Positions 34,031 through 42,332 of a stretch of DNA of 64,000 bases are shown here, piece after piece. The notes under the pieces are model-generated. The model did not search any database. It worked only from the letters and a program-made list of their open reading frames with translations, and was not told where the DNA came from. Position 1 is the stretch's first letter, and each line of letters begins with the position of its first letter. Source of the stretch: Hominiventricola aquisgranensis (GTDB taxonomy: Bacteria; Bacillota; Clostridia; Lachnospirales; Lachnospiraceae); contig NZ_JBBMFC010000013.1 in NCBI RefSeq assembly GCF_040096225.1, positions 34,131 to 98,130 on the forward strand, written 5' to 3'. A program made the translations under genes and the position numbers.

Positions 34031-34059
34031 TTTACAAAGACCAAAAATTCAGGTATTAT
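34031..34059 (+). promoter_or_regulatory. Promoter of the membrane protein/FGGY kinase unit
   Basis: TTTACA, 17-base spacer, TATTAT directly after the preceding terminator. Confidence 0.6.
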
Positions 34060-34097
34060 TGAAATATCAATGAATAAATTTGCAAAGGAAAATGACC

Positions 34098-34403
34098 ATG
34101 TTTAAGAAAAAAAGAGAGACAGATACACTGACACAGCAGCGAACGAGACAATATGTAAAAATGATGCTGGGAGCGTATTTGATCTACACGGCTTACAGTA
34201 TGGGCAGGGATCTGCATCAGGGTATTCAGGCGGATAATCCTGCGCTGATCATTGCGATTGCGGCTGTATTTGCATTATTTGGTTTATTTTTATGCGTAGC
34301 GGGCTTTGCAAAAGCCATGAAGCTCAGCGCAGAAGAATTAAAAGAAAGAGAAAATCTGTCTGATAAGGGGGAAGAGGCGGAAGATGAGAGCGGCGGGAAT
34401 TGA
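34098..34403 (+). CDS. Small two-helix membrane protein
   Basis: 101 residues from the ATG at 34098, 8 bases from AAAGGA. A basic N-terminus is followed by hydrophobic segments at about 24-38 (MMLGAYLIYTAYSMG, weak) and 53-74 (LIIAIAAVFALFGLFLCVAGF), then an acidic cytoplasmic tail. There is no recognised family. It overlaps the FGGY kinase by 20 bases, so the two are translated together; a role in transport or regulation is only a guess. Confidence 0.7.
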   Translation: MFKKKRETDTLTQQRTRQYVKMMLGAYLIYTAYSMGRDLHQGIQADNPALIIAIAAVFALFGLFLCVAGFAKAMKLSAEELKERENLSDKGEEAEDESGGN

Positions 34404-35700
34404 TATCGGAACAACAACGATCAGTGGAGTTGTCCTTGATACAGAAGCAAAAAAGGTACTGAAAGCGAAGACGATTCAGAATGGCAGCTTTATCAAGGCT
34501 GAGCATGAGTGGGAGCAGATCCAGGATGTATCTGTGATCCGTACCAAGGCATGTGCGCTTCTGGACGAACTGCTGGAGGAATTTCCTGATGTAGAGGGTA
34601 TCGGACTGACCGGACAGATGCATGGAATCGTGTATCTGGACAACGAGGGGGAGTGCGTCAGCCCATTATATACCTGGCAGGATGGAAGAGGTGCGCAGCC
34701 GGAATTTGACGGTAAGAGCATTGTTCAGGAAGTATACGAAAAAACAGGACTTACCGTGTCCACAGGCTTTGGATTGGTGACCCATCTGTATCACTGCAGA
34801 AAAGAGATCGTGCCAGAAGGAGCAGCGACCTTCTGTTCGATTGGAGATTACCTTGGCATGAAGCTGACCGGAAGAAAAACTCCGCTGGTGCATGCCAGCA
34901 ATGCAGGAAGTTTTGGACTGAATCTGTTTGACAGTGAAAAAGGAGAGTTCCGCAAAGCAGTGCTGGAACAGCTGGGAATGGATACATCTATTCTCCCGGA
35001 AGTGACCGGTGATGTGGCAGTGCTTGGTAAGTATAAGGGAATCCCGGTAACTGCTGCACTGGGAGACAATCAGGCAAGCTTTCTTGGATCTGTGGGATTC
35101 AGAGAGAATACGATCCTTCTGAATATGGGAACTGGTGGACAGATCTCTGTGCTGTCTGATCAGCTGTTCTCAGGAGAAGGAATCGAGGCAAGACCATTTG
35201 TAAATGGAAAATATCTTCTGGTTGGTGCTTCTCTGTGCGGTGGAAGAGCGTATGCCACCCTTGAGAAATTTTTCCGTAGATTTATGAAGAGAGCTACTGG
35301 AAATGACGAGCCATTATATGGACTTCTGGAAGAGATGGCTCGTGAAGGAAAAGAGCAGAGTGATAAGATGGAAGTGTCCACACGGTTTAATGGAACCAGA
35401 ATCAATCCGGATATCCGCGGTGGTATCACGAACTTAAGTGAAGAGAATTTTACTCCGGAAGGACTGACCTATGGGGTGCTTCATGGCATGATCAAAGAGC
35501 TGTATGATATGTATCAGATCATCTATAAGGCTACAGGCATTGAAGTCAACCATCTGGTTGCATCCGGTAATGGACTGAGAAAGAATCAAGTGCTTCAGGA
35601 GATCAGCAGTGAGATGTTCGGTGCAGAACTGTCATTGGCGATCTACCAGGAAGAGGCAGCCTGCGGTGCCGCCGTCAGCAGTGCCATGGGCGTTGTGTAG
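34384..35700 (+). CDS. FGGY-family carbohydrate kinase, sedoheptulokinase-like
   Basis: 438 residues, two actin-like domains. N-terminal AGIDIGTTTISGVVLD phosphate loop. GLTGQMHGIVYLDNEGE and LYTWQDGR followed by a TVSTGFG region resemble sedoheptulokinase more than xylulokinase. CSIGDYLGMKLTG, LGDNQASFLGSVG and LNMGTGGQIS follow, with VASGNGLRKNQV in the C-terminal domain. It is shorter than the usual 480-500 residues. It phosphorylates a ketose at the terminal hydroxyl. A sedoheptulose product would feed the sugar-bisphosphate/aldolase route to erythrose 4-phosphate. The precise substrate is unproven. Confidence 0.82.
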   Translation: MRAAGIDIGTTTISGVVLDTEAKKVLKAKTIQNGSFIKAEHEWEQIQDVSVIRTKACALLDELLEEFPDVEGIGLTGQMHGIVYLDNEGECVSPLYTWQDGRGAQPEFDGKSIVQEVYEKTGLTVSTGFGLVTHLYHCRKEIVPEGAATFCSIGDYLGMKLTGRKTPLVHASNAGSFGLNLFDSEKGEFRKAVLEQLGMDTSILPEVTGDVAVLGKYKGIPVTAALGDNQASFLGSVGFRENTILLNMGTGGQISVLSDQLFSGEGIEARPFVNGKYLLVGASLCGGRAYATLEKFFRRFMKRATGNDEPLYGLLEEMAREGKEQSDKMEVSTRFNGTRINPDIRGGITNLSEENFTPEGLTYGVLHGMIKELYDMYQIIYKATGIEVNHLVASGNGLRKNQVLQEISSEMFGAELSLAIYQEEAACGAAVSSAMGVV

Positions 35701-35745
35701 AACAATATTTGCACAATTTTCATCGAATATTCATAGTACATAAAA

Positions 35746-35782
35746 AAAGCTACTCATAAGTATACAACTCGTGAGTAGCTTT
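35746..35782. terminator. Bidirectional terminator
   Basis: AAAGCTACTCA pairs with TGAGTAGCTTT between the convergent FGGY kinase and cyclophilin genes, with A and T runs outside. Confidence 0.88.
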
Positions 35783-35789
35783 TATTATC

Positions 35790-36476
35790 TTAATCAACCA
35801 CCGTAACAGCAGTGATTACCGGCTGGTCAGCTGCAGCAACGGTTCCATTATTGTCCTGCACCGGTACAGCCTCGCAGATGGCATCAACTACATCCATACC
35901 CTCGGTTACATGACCAAAGGCTGCATACTGGCCATCCAGGAAAGTACTGTCCTCATGGACGATGAAGAACTGGGAGGATCCGCTGTCCGGGTCATTGGCA
36001 CGTGCCATGGAGATGACACCTCGCACATGAGAAATATCATTTTCTACACCGTTTGCAGAGAACTCGCCTTTAATAGTCTTCTCAGAACCGCCGGTTCCGT
36101 TTCCATTGGGATCGCCGCCCTGGATCATGAATCCGGAGATGATACGATGGAAAGTCAGACCATCGTAGAAGCCTTCATTTGCCAGATTGATAAAGTTGGT
36201 TACAGAAATCGGGGCAGTATCTGCATCCAGTTCCAGAGAAATCGTGCCATAATCTTGCACATCGATGGTCACATGATGAAGACCTGTGAGCAGCTCTTCG
36301 TTCTCAGAGGTGTCTGCTGTGTCAGCGGCTCCATCACTGGTCTCGTCAGCTGCAGAGGTCGCTTCAGTAGTCTCGGTAGTATCCGTAGTATCAGTTTTGC
36401 TTCCGCATCCGGCCAGCATTGTTGCAGCAAATGCCAGGGTCAGAAGCCATACAGTTATTTTTTTCATGATTTTCAT
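35790..36476 (-). CDS. Cyclophilin-type peptidyl-prolyl isomerase lipoprotein
   Basis: 228 residues. The signal ends TMLAGC (lipid cysteine near residue 24), followed by a Thr/Asp-rich linker to about 62. The cyclophilin domain has APISVTNFINLANEGFYDGLTFHRII, GFMIQGGDPNGNGTGG, SMARANDPDSGSSQFFI and AAFGHVTEGMDVVDAI, with the catalytic Arg and Phe-Met-x-Gln present. It acts on secreted proteins outside the membrane. Two ATGs (36476 and 36467) are possible; the first gives spacing of about 4 from AAAGG, the second about 13. It has its own promoter. Confidence 0.93.
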   Translation of the reverse strand: MKIMKKITVWLLTLAFAATMLAGCGSKTDTTDTTETTEATSAADETSDGAADTADTSENEELLTGLHHVTIDVQDYGTISLELDADTAPISVTNFINLANEGFYDGLTFHRIISGFMIQGGDPNGNGTGGSEKTIKGEFSANGVENDISHVRGVISMARANDPDSGSSQFFIVHEDSTFLDGQYAAFGHVTEGMDVVDAICEAVPVQDNNGTVAAADQPVITAVTVVD

Positions 36477-36505
36477 TATTCCTTTCGCTATTCTACATAT
36501 GTTTC

Positions 36506-36534
36506 ATTCTAAGATTCGTCAGATCGAAAGTCAA
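36506..36534 (-). promoter_or_regulatory. Promoter of the cyclophilin gene
   Basis: Minus-strand TTGACT, 17-base spacer, TAGAAT. Confidence 0.65.
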
Positions 36535-36552
36535 ATGTAGATTCTGTGAACA

Positions 36553-37290
36553 TTACAAGATCTTTCCAAGAAAATAAGCAGCCTGTTTCTGCCACCAGCA
36601 CCAGTCATGGCTTACATCATATCCCCAGTAATCTACAAATGCAGGGATGCCTTTTGCTTTCAGTACGCTGTCCAGCTTGCGGGTATCTACCAGCAGTTCA
36701 TCCTCCCAGGCACCCTGGCCTACGCAGAAATACATGTGGCTTCTGCGGTACAGAGCCATATACGGGTGATCTTCCGGCATGTGCTGGAGACAATGGTATG
36801 GAGAGTTCAGGTACACCAGATCATCCATATAGCCGCCCAGAATGCTGGCAGCGTCATAGACACCGCTTAAACAGATGGTTGCATCAAACTGGTCAGGAAA
36901 ACGGAAAAACAGATTAGCTGCATGAAATGCGCCCATGCTGCATCCCATGGTCATGGATAATTGTCCGGGAGTAGCCTGTTTCATAAAGGGAAGTACTTCG
37001 CAGAACAGATATTGCATCCATTTCTCATGCAGGAAGATCCGGTCTCTGGGATTTTTCCAGGTGCAGGACCAGGTCTCTGCATCAATAGTGTCCACGCAGA
37101 ATAACTGAAGTCTTCCATTTTCGATAAAAGGTCTGCAGGCTTCTACCATGCCAAAGCTCTCAAAGTCATTATGTTTACCGTCCTGAGAAGGAATGACCAG
37201 ACAGGGTTTTCCTTTGGTTCCATAACGTTTTACGGGCATCTCCCGCCCAAGCCGGTCACTGTACCAGCTTGTTTCCAGTATTTCTATCAT
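36553..37290 (-). CDS. Esterase-family alpha/beta hydrolase
   Basis: 245-residue cytoplasmic hydrolase (no signal) of the putative-esterase (esterase D/antigen 85-like) group. The nucleophile elbow is MGCSMGAFHAAN with Ser in G-x-S-x-G form (GCSMG), an acidic residue likely in VGQGAWEDELL, and the catalytic histidine in GYDVSHDWCWW. Its start overlaps the stop of the ATP-grasp gene by 4 bases, so the two are translated as a pair. This suggests it cleaves or transfers an ester or amide made by, or related to, that ligase. No substrate can be named. Confidence 0.82.
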   Translation of the reverse strand: MIEILETSWYSDRLGREMPVKRYGTKGKPCLVIPSQDGKHNDFESFGMVEACRPFIENGRLQLFCVDTIDAETWSCTWKNPRDRIFLHEKWMQYLFCEVLPFMKQATPGQLSMTMGCSMGAFHAANLFFRFPDQFDATICLSGVYDAASILGGYMDDLVYLNSPYHCLQHMPEDHPYMALYRRSHMYFCVGQGAWEDELLVDTRKLDSVLKAKGIPAFVDYWGYDVSHDWCWWQKQAAYFLGKIL

Positions 37291-38588
37291 GAATTTTCAG
37301 ATCCTTTCTGCGAAATTTTAGAAGATCGTTTCGCACCTGCAGTTTTACGGACTCGAGTTGTCTTCTTTACCGGTATTTCCGGTAAAACTTCCGGCTCTTT
37401 GATCTCCAACGCATATTGACAGAAGGTGTCCATCTGCTCTTTGGATTCAAATCTTGCCAGATACATATAATTGCCCATGCCATGTGCAAGTACTTCCGGA
37501 AGTTCCTCGGAAACCTTCAGATATTTGTCCCAGTGTTCAAGAATCTCCTGGTGAGTATGTGCATAAGGATGCTCTTTCCAGCGGCCTACATAGACGCAGA
37601 AGGCAGGCGAAGTCTTGGTCTTATGGCGCAGTTTATCATAGATCATCATATCCGCATAGTACTGATAGCAGTTGATGTTATACGCAAAATTGATCATATC
37701 CGGGGTAGGTCCGCCGGAAGGACGCATATTGACTTCCAGACCTACAACCTGGCCTTTTTTGCCAAGGTACGGATGGTCTTCCAACAGACGGAAAAACTCC
37801 AGATGCACGAAGCGTCTGTGCACTTTAAAAGCCTTCAGGCAGGCACGTCCGCAGGTTTTCAGGTCTTCGGCCAGCTGATCTACAATATAGAATTTAATGG
37901 AGTTATGGTCGTTCACACAGTCCATAATGGAGATCGGTGTGATATTGCCGGTTTCAAAAAGGGGAGATCCCTTGCTGTTTACAATCGCATCATAAGAGCA
38001 GATCTCTCCGGGAACATATTCTTCCATAATATAAGGAATGGATGGAAGATGGCGGAAAAAGTCAAGAAGCTCCGCTTCGCAGGTGAGTTTCCAGGTGTCA
38101 TTGGCACCGACACCGCAGTCTGGTTTTACGATCACAGGGTATCCAACTTCCCTGATGAAGTTCTGTGCCGATGTAAGGTCAGAGATCAGATGGTAACGTG
38201 CACAGGGAATGCCGGCTTTTTCGTAACCGGCTTTCATCTTTGATTTGTATTTGATCAGGTCCATATCTTTGGGCTGAAGACCGGTAGTAATATGAAAATC
38301 TTCCCGAAGTCTTGCATCCTGGGTCAGCCAGTATTCGTTGTTGCTCTCCAGGTAATCGATCTTTCCATGGTGGAAGGATAAAAATGCAACAGCACGGAAC
38401 ATCTCGTCATAGTTTTCCATATTTTCTACCCGGTAATATTCGGTCAACGCGCTCTTCAGGCGCGGAGACAGACAGTCATAAGGGGTGTCTCCGATGCCGA
38501 GGACATTGACACCGTTTGCCCTCAGGGCAACACAGAAATTTTCATAATTGCCGGGAAAGGCCGGGGAAATGAAGATAAAATTGGGCAT
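37287..38588 (-). CDS. ATP-grasp ligase of unknown substrate
   Basis: 433 residues from the ATG at 38588, which has AAAGGA 5-6 bases upstream; earlier in-frame codons lie inside a terminator. An N-terminal pre-ATP-grasp Rossmann-like part (NFIFISPAFPGNYENFCVALRANGVNVLGIG) leads into ATP-grasp: KYKSKMKAGYEKAGIP, YPVIVKPDCGVGANDTWKL (ATP lysine), YIMEEYVPGEI and the magnesium motif VGLEVNMRPSGGPTPD. The last about 25 residues are a Lys/Arg/Ser-rich tail, possibly nucleic-acid or membrane binding. It forms an operon with the esterase. Confidence 0.85.
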   Translation of the reverse strand: MPNFIFISPAFPGNYENFCVALRANGVNVLGIGDTPYDCLSPRLKSALTEYYRVENMENYDEMFRAVAFLSFHHGKIDYLESNNEYWLTQDARLREDFHITTGLQPKDMDLIKYKSKMKAGYEKAGIPCARYHLISDLTSAQNFIREVGYPVIVKPDCGVGANDTWKLTCEAELLDFFRHLPSIPYIMEEYVPGEICSYDAIVNSKGSPLFETGNITPISIMDCVNDHNSIKFYIVDQLAEDLKTCGRACLKAFKVHRRFVHLEFFRLLEDHPYLGKKGQVVGLEVNMRPSGGPTPDMINFAYNINCYQYYADMMIYDKLRHKTKTSPAFCVYVGRWKEHPYAHTHQEILEHWDKYLKVSEELPEVLAHGMGNYMYLARFESKEQMDTFCQYALEIKEPEVLPEIPVKKTTRVRKTAGAKRSSKISQKGSENS

Positions 38589-38639
38589 ATAATTCCTTTC
38601 ACGACGCAAAAACAGTCGTTTTCTATATGATTCAAAAAA

Positions 38640-38675
38640 GACTGCCGCAAAATGCATCCTGCATTTGCGGCAGTC
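38640..38675 (-). terminator. PRPP synthase terminator
   Basis: Minus-strand GACTGCCGCAAATGC pairs with GCATTTTGCGGCAGTC (one bulge), followed by TTTTTT. Confidence 0.92.
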
Positions 38676-38681
38676 CCTTTA

Positions 38682-39866
38682 TTATACCTGTCCGTTCTTG
38701 TACCGATCAAGGAAACGCTGGATTCTTTCGTAGGGATCAAGAAGATCACTGACAGATGCATCATGGTTCAGCGTATCAATCAGAAGAGCGATGTATTTGC
38801 TCATGTCGCAGCTGATGTAATATTCGCGGGACAGAAGCTCCGGGGTCTGATATACCAGGTTGGTAGTCAGTACGCGATAGAACAATCCTTCTTTATAAGC
38901 CTCATCGAATTTTTCCATACCATTGGTGAACAGACCAAAGGTGGAATACAGGAAGATTCGTTTCGCATGAAGGGCTTTCAGCTTTCTTGCTACATCAATC
39001 ATGCTCTCACCGGAGGAGATCATGTCATCAATGACCAGAACATCTTTTCCTTCTACATTGCTGCCCAAAAACTCATGGGCAACGATCGGATTGCGTCCAT
39101 TGACTACTTTCGTGTAATCACGGCGTTTGTAGAACATACCCATGTCTACACCCAGCACATTTGCCAGATAAACTGCACGGCTGGTACCACCCTCATCAGG
39201 GCTGATGACCATCAGATGCTCACTGTCTACCTGAATGTCATTTACGTTGGAGAGCAGTGCCTTGATAAACTGGTAAGCAGGCTGTACAGTCTCAAAACCA
39301 GACAGCGGGATTGCATTCTGTACACGCGGGTCATGCGCATCAAAGGTGATGATATTGTCCACACCCATAGATACCAGCTCCTGCAAAGCCAGTGCGCAGT
39401 CCAGTGACTCGCGGGCAGAACGTTTATGCTGACGGCTTTCATAGAGAAATGGCATGATAACAGTAATACGTCTTGCTTTTCCTCCACAGGCAGCGATAAT
39501 ACGTTTCAGATCCTGATAATGGTCATCAGGTGACATGTGATTGGTATGGCCTGCAAGGCTGTAAGTCAGACTGTGGTTACATACATCTACCATCAGATAA
39601 AGATCACGTCCGCGGACAGATTCCTGAACAATTCCTTTTGCTTCACCGGAACCAAAACGGGGAATCTTTGCTCCTACCAGGAAAGATTCCTGCTCATAGC
39701 CCTGGAATGCAATGTTATCCTTGTGCTCGTTGGCGCTTTCTTTCCGCCACTGCACCAGATAATCATTGACCTTATCACCCAGCTCTTTACAACTGGGAAG
39801 AGGAATGATGCCAAGGGATCCTACCGGGATCGTCTCAAGAACACGTTCACTGCGTTGCTGAATCAT
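38682..39866 (-). CDS. prs: Ribose-phosphate pyrophosphokinase (long form)
   Basis: Makes PRPP from ribose 5-phosphate and ATP for nucleotide, NAD and His/Trp synthesis. 394 residues, the longer Firmicutes type rather than the 315-residue classical one. Seen: ATP-site FLYESRQHKRSARESLD, TFDAHDPRVQNAIP (metal-binding Asp-His-Asp), ISPDEGGTSRAVYLA and the PRPP loop DVLVIDDMISSGESM. ATG follows GGAGGG by about 8 bases. It has its own promoter and terminator, and it may supply PRPP to the pncB product encoded elsewhere in the window. Confidence 0.93.
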   Translation of the reverse strand: MIQQRSERVLETIPVGSLGIIPLPSCKELGDKVNDYLVQWRKESANEHKDNIAFQGYEQESFLVGAKIPRFGSGEAKGIVQESVRGRDLYLMVDVCNHSLTYSLAGHTNHMSPDDHYQDLKRIIAACGGKARRITVIMPFLYESRQHKRSARESLDCALALQELVSMGVDNIITFDAHDPRVQNAIPLSGFETVQPAYQFIKALLSNVNDIQVDSEHLMVISPDEGGTSRAVYLANVLGVDMGMFYKRRDYTKVVNGRNPIVAHEFLGSNVEGKDVLVIDDMISSGESMIDVARKLKALHAKRIFLYSTFGLFTNGMEKFDEAYKEGLFYRVLTTNLVYQTPELLSREYYISCDMSKYIALLIDTLNHDASVSDLLDPYERIQRFLDRYKNGQV

Positions 39867-39965
39867 AATATGCCCTCCAAAATGTATAAAAATAATCGTA
39901 TATTCAGAGCCTGCCTCATGAATAGCTCCGAATATGTAAATACCTATATAGATCTACTTCAATGG

Positions 39966-39994
39966 TTATAACATTTCCTATGATACAGAGTCAA
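39966..39994 (-). promoter_or_regulatory. PRPP synthase promoter
   Basis: Minus-strand TTGACT, 17-base spacer, TTATAA. The leader contains an imperfect 11-base-pair hairpin (39900-39936) without a T run. Confidence 0.45.
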
Positions 39995-40000
39995 GGAATT

Positions 40001-40963
40001 TCACAAAGTTCGGTTGATTTTCCGGCGAATCCGGATATCACTGCCGGTCAGTTTAAGCAAAGTGTACGAACTGGTGATCCTGGAAAAAATACGTTCACTG
40101 TACACATCACGGAATTCCCGGATGGACAGGTTCGTGGAGATGATCGTTGACTTTCTCAACAGTGCCCGTTCATTTAGAAGCTGGAACAGTCTGGACACAG
40201 TAAACGTATTGGAAACTTCCGTTCCGCAATCATCCAGGATCAGCAGATCGCTGTCCAGCAGAGCTTCATATTGCTGGTGCAGATTCCACTTATCTGCCGG
40301 TGCTCCGATGGACAGAAGCTCAAAGAGCTGAAAGGATGTAAAATAGATTACGGAATGTCCCGTATCCAGAAGCTCTTTGGCGATACAGTTGGATAAAAAG
40401 GTCTTTCCGGTTCCTACGGAACCATAGAACAGAATATTCTTAAATTCCTGATCAAATCCATTAACAAACTGATGACAGGTATGGATGATCTCCGGCATGA
40501 TCTGCTTCTGCTCCTCATCATAGACATCATAAGACAGATGGGAAAAGTTCTCTTCTGCCAGAATCTGATCCAGATGGGAAGAAGAATAGAGCAGACGGAT
40601 CTCCTGCTGTAAAAAGCAATGGCACTTTTTGCGGCCGATATAACCGGTGTCTTTGCACTCCGGACAGGTATAATGCATCTTAAGATAGTCAGCAGGATAA
40701 CCGGCGGATAGAAGAAGTCCTTCCTTCTCAGCTTTGAGCAGTGTCAGCTCGTCCTTTAAGGACTTCATGGCCCCTGGTTCCTGGTCGATCATCCGCTCCG
40801 CCTGACGAAGACTGCAGGCAGAGATCTCTGAGTCGATCTCACGGATCCTGGGGATCTGTTCGTAGATCTGATCGATCCGGGTACATTGAAGCCGGTAATC
40901 CTGATATTGGCGGCGGTCATATTCCCGCATGATCGTATCGTACTGTTTATTGGTAAGCGGCAT
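40001..40963 (-). CDS. dnaC: DnaC/DnaI-type helicase loader
   Basis: 320 residues. N-terminal coiled-coil-like region (1-90), a zinc-binding CPECKDTGYIGRKKCHC motif at about 100-116, then an AAA+ domain with Walker A YGSVGTGKTF, Walker B LLILDDCG and an arginine finger region RIFSRI. Loader proteins of this kind place the replicative helicase at the origin. It is 12 bases after dnaD, so the two primosome proteins are made together. The zinc site matches the DnaI N-terminal domain type. Confidence 0.9.
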   Translation of the reverse strand: MPLTNKQYDTIMREYDRRQYQDYRLQCTRIDQIYEQIPRIREIDSEISACSLRQAERMIDQEPGAMKSLKDELTLLKAEKEGLLLSAGYPADYLKMHYTCPECKDTGYIGRKKCHCFLQQEIRLLYSSSHLDQILAEENFSHLSYDVYDEEQKQIMPEIIHTCHQFVNGFDQEFKNILFYGSVGTGKTFLSNCIAKELLDTGHSVIYFTSFQLFELLSIGAPADKWNLHQQYEALLDSDLLILDDCGTEVSNTFTVSRLFQLLNERALLRKSTIISTNLSIREFRDVYSERIFSRITSSYTLLKLTGSDIRIRRKINRTL

Positions 40964-40975
40964 GTGATCCTCCTG

Positions 40976-42043
40976 TTATTTCTGGCTTTGAAGCAGCATC
41001 TCTTCCAGCTTGTCAAAATCATAGTCACGCTGCTGGAAATTGGTGAATCCGGTTGCCCTGGCAGCGGATGGCTTTTTCCGGGTGCTGTTCTTTTTCTGGT
41101 GTTCCTGATCCAGTCGTTCCACATCTGCCAGCGTATGTACTTTCTTTTCGGACCAGCTCTGTAAGATCTTGTCTGCATAGTCAAAATTCGGTTTGTGCAG
41201 ACGATCCATGGTCCGGCGGCAGGCTTCCAGAACCAGATCCAGGGTGAAATCATAAGTTCCCAGCCATTTTTCGATATAGTCAAGCTCCGGCTGGACCGGA
41301 TTACGGTCGTTGATGCCGAAGGCCTTCATAATAGCGAAAGTATTGCGCCGGTAAGTGGTAGTCCGTTCCTTTGCCTGAGAGACGGTGGTGATTCCTGCCT
41401 CTGCCCAGGCAAGACCTACCTTTTCGATATAATGAATGCTGCTGCTTCCCTTGCAGACACAATACTCTACCAGATACTCCACCAGATCCACAGAAAAATG
41501 GAGCTGGTCGTAGAAGTAGAGCAATGTCTCAATCTCGGATGGCGTCAGCGTCTTTTTCATATACTGTTCGCAGACAAATAAAAGCTGTCTGCAGTCAGAC
41601 TGAGAAGTGAACTCGCGTAACTGATCCCGGCTGTATGCCTTACGTTCCGGTACGGCAGATGCAGAAGCAACAGAAGGAACGACAGGAGAAGAACCGGGGG
41701 TGGTGACAGAGGCATGTCTGTCGGGCTGACCAGTAGTTCGTAAGTGGGACGGCTCACAAAGATAGATGCCAAGAAGCACATTGGAGGCATTGCACTCCAG
41801 CTTCAACAGTCCCTGCTTTTCCCAGTATTTAAACGCGCGGAGAATGTCACTTTCCGTACAGTCCAGTACATCTGCCAGACCGATCACAGACAGCTCTCTG
41901 GTGCTGTCACCAAGCGAACGAAGCAGGTACAGATAGACCTTCACATATTCACCATTAGCTCCCGGCATATATTCATCCAGGAAAATATTGGAAATAGAAG
42001 TAGTACCGACAGAAGTGCCGGTTGTTAACGTAAAATGACTCAT
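40976..42043 (-). CDS. dnaD: DnaD-domain primosome protein
   Basis: 355 residues. The N-terminal winged helix (about 15-100) has LDEYMPGANGEYVKVYLYLLRSLGD and DVLDCTESDILRAFKYWEKQGLL. After a variable linker (about 115-150), the C-terminal DnaB2/DnaD domain has LLYFYDQLHFSVDLVEYLVEYCV and IEKWLGTYDFTLDLVLEACRRT. It bridges DnaA-opened origin DNA and the helicase loader. It is the first gene of the dnaD-dnaC operon; the region upstream is packed with DnaA and Spo0A boxes. Confidence 0.9.
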   Translation of the reverse strand: MSHFTLTTGTSVGTTSISNIFLDEYMPGANGEYVKVYLYLLRSLGDSTRELSVIGLADVLDCTESDILRAFKYWEKQGLLKLECNASNVLLGIYLCEPSHLRTTGQPDRHASVTTPGSSPVVPSVASASAVPERKAYSRDQLREFTSQSDCRQLLFVCEQYMKKTLTPSEIETLLYFYDQLHFSVDLVEYLVEYCVCKGSSSIHYIEKVGLAWAEAGITTVSQAKERTTTYRRNTFAIMKAFGINDRNPVQPELDYIEKWLGTYDFTLDLVLEACRRTMDRLHKPNFDYADKILQSWSEKKVHTLADVERLDQEHQKKNSTRKKPSAARATGFTNFQQRDYDFDKLEEMLLQSQK

Positions 42044-42069
42044 AAATCAGTATCCTCCACCTATTACGG

Positions 42070-42075
42070 AGTATA
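42070..42075 (-). promoter_or_regulatory. dnaD -10 element
   Basis: Minus-strand extended -10 TGC-TATACT, 27 bases before the dnaD ATG; the -35 (TTTCTT) is weak, consistent with an activated or DnaA-regulated promoter. A near-match DnaA box (TTATCCAAA) lies at 42083-42091 inside the spacer. Confidence 0.5.
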
Positions 42076-42115
42076 GCACAGCTTATCCAAAAAAGAAATA
42101 GCCCACACTTTCCTC

Positions 42116-42153
42116 TGTGGATACTTTTGAGGGAATGTGGATAATGTGGATAA
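42116..42153 (+). promoter_or_regulatory. DnaA-box cluster 1
   Basis: Two perfect DnaA boxes TGTGGATAA at 42136-42144 and 42145-42153, back to back, preceded by TGTGGATAC (one mismatch) at 42116-42124. They lie upstream of the dnaD promoter. Confidence 0.85.
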
Positions 42154-42186
42154 CTTGGTGGATAGTTACATTTATGGGAAACCTGT

Positions 42187-42245
42187 TTCGACAAAAAATG
42201 ACCAGAAATACAAGGATTTTCAAGAATTTGTCGAATGGTGTCGAA
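42187..42245. promoter_or_regulatory. Spo0A-box pair
   Basis: TTCGACAAA at 42187-42195 and TTTGTCGAA at 42227-42235 are both perfect Spo0A boxes, in opposite orientation 31 bases apart. A third core TGTCGAA lies at 42239-42245. Confidence 0.75.
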
Positions 42246-42279
42246 ATGTATTATGTAAATCTGTTTTCCATGAAAAAAT

Positions 42280-42319
42280 CCACATGTTTATGCAGCATAT
42301 TATGTTGATAAACATGTGG
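42280..42319. repeat. 12-base inverted repeat
   Basis: CCACATGTTTAT (42280-42291) and its exact complement ATAAACATGTGG (42308-42319) with a 16-base AT-rich spacer; the right arm runs into DnaA-box cluster 2. Confidence 0.8.
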
Positions 42320-42332
42320 ATAATGTGGATAA
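42315..42332 (+). promoter_or_regulatory. DnaA-box cluster 2
   Basis: Two perfect tandem DnaA boxes TGTGGATAA at 42315-42323 and 42324-42332, three bases from the murC stop codon. TGTTGATAA (one mismatch) precedes at 42303-42311. Confidence 0.85.

Noticed and set aside
39900..39936. PRPP-synthase leader hairpin as a riboswitch or attenuator
   Set aside because: Single imperfect stem, no T run, no recognisable aptamer; purine or PRPP sensing could not be supported.
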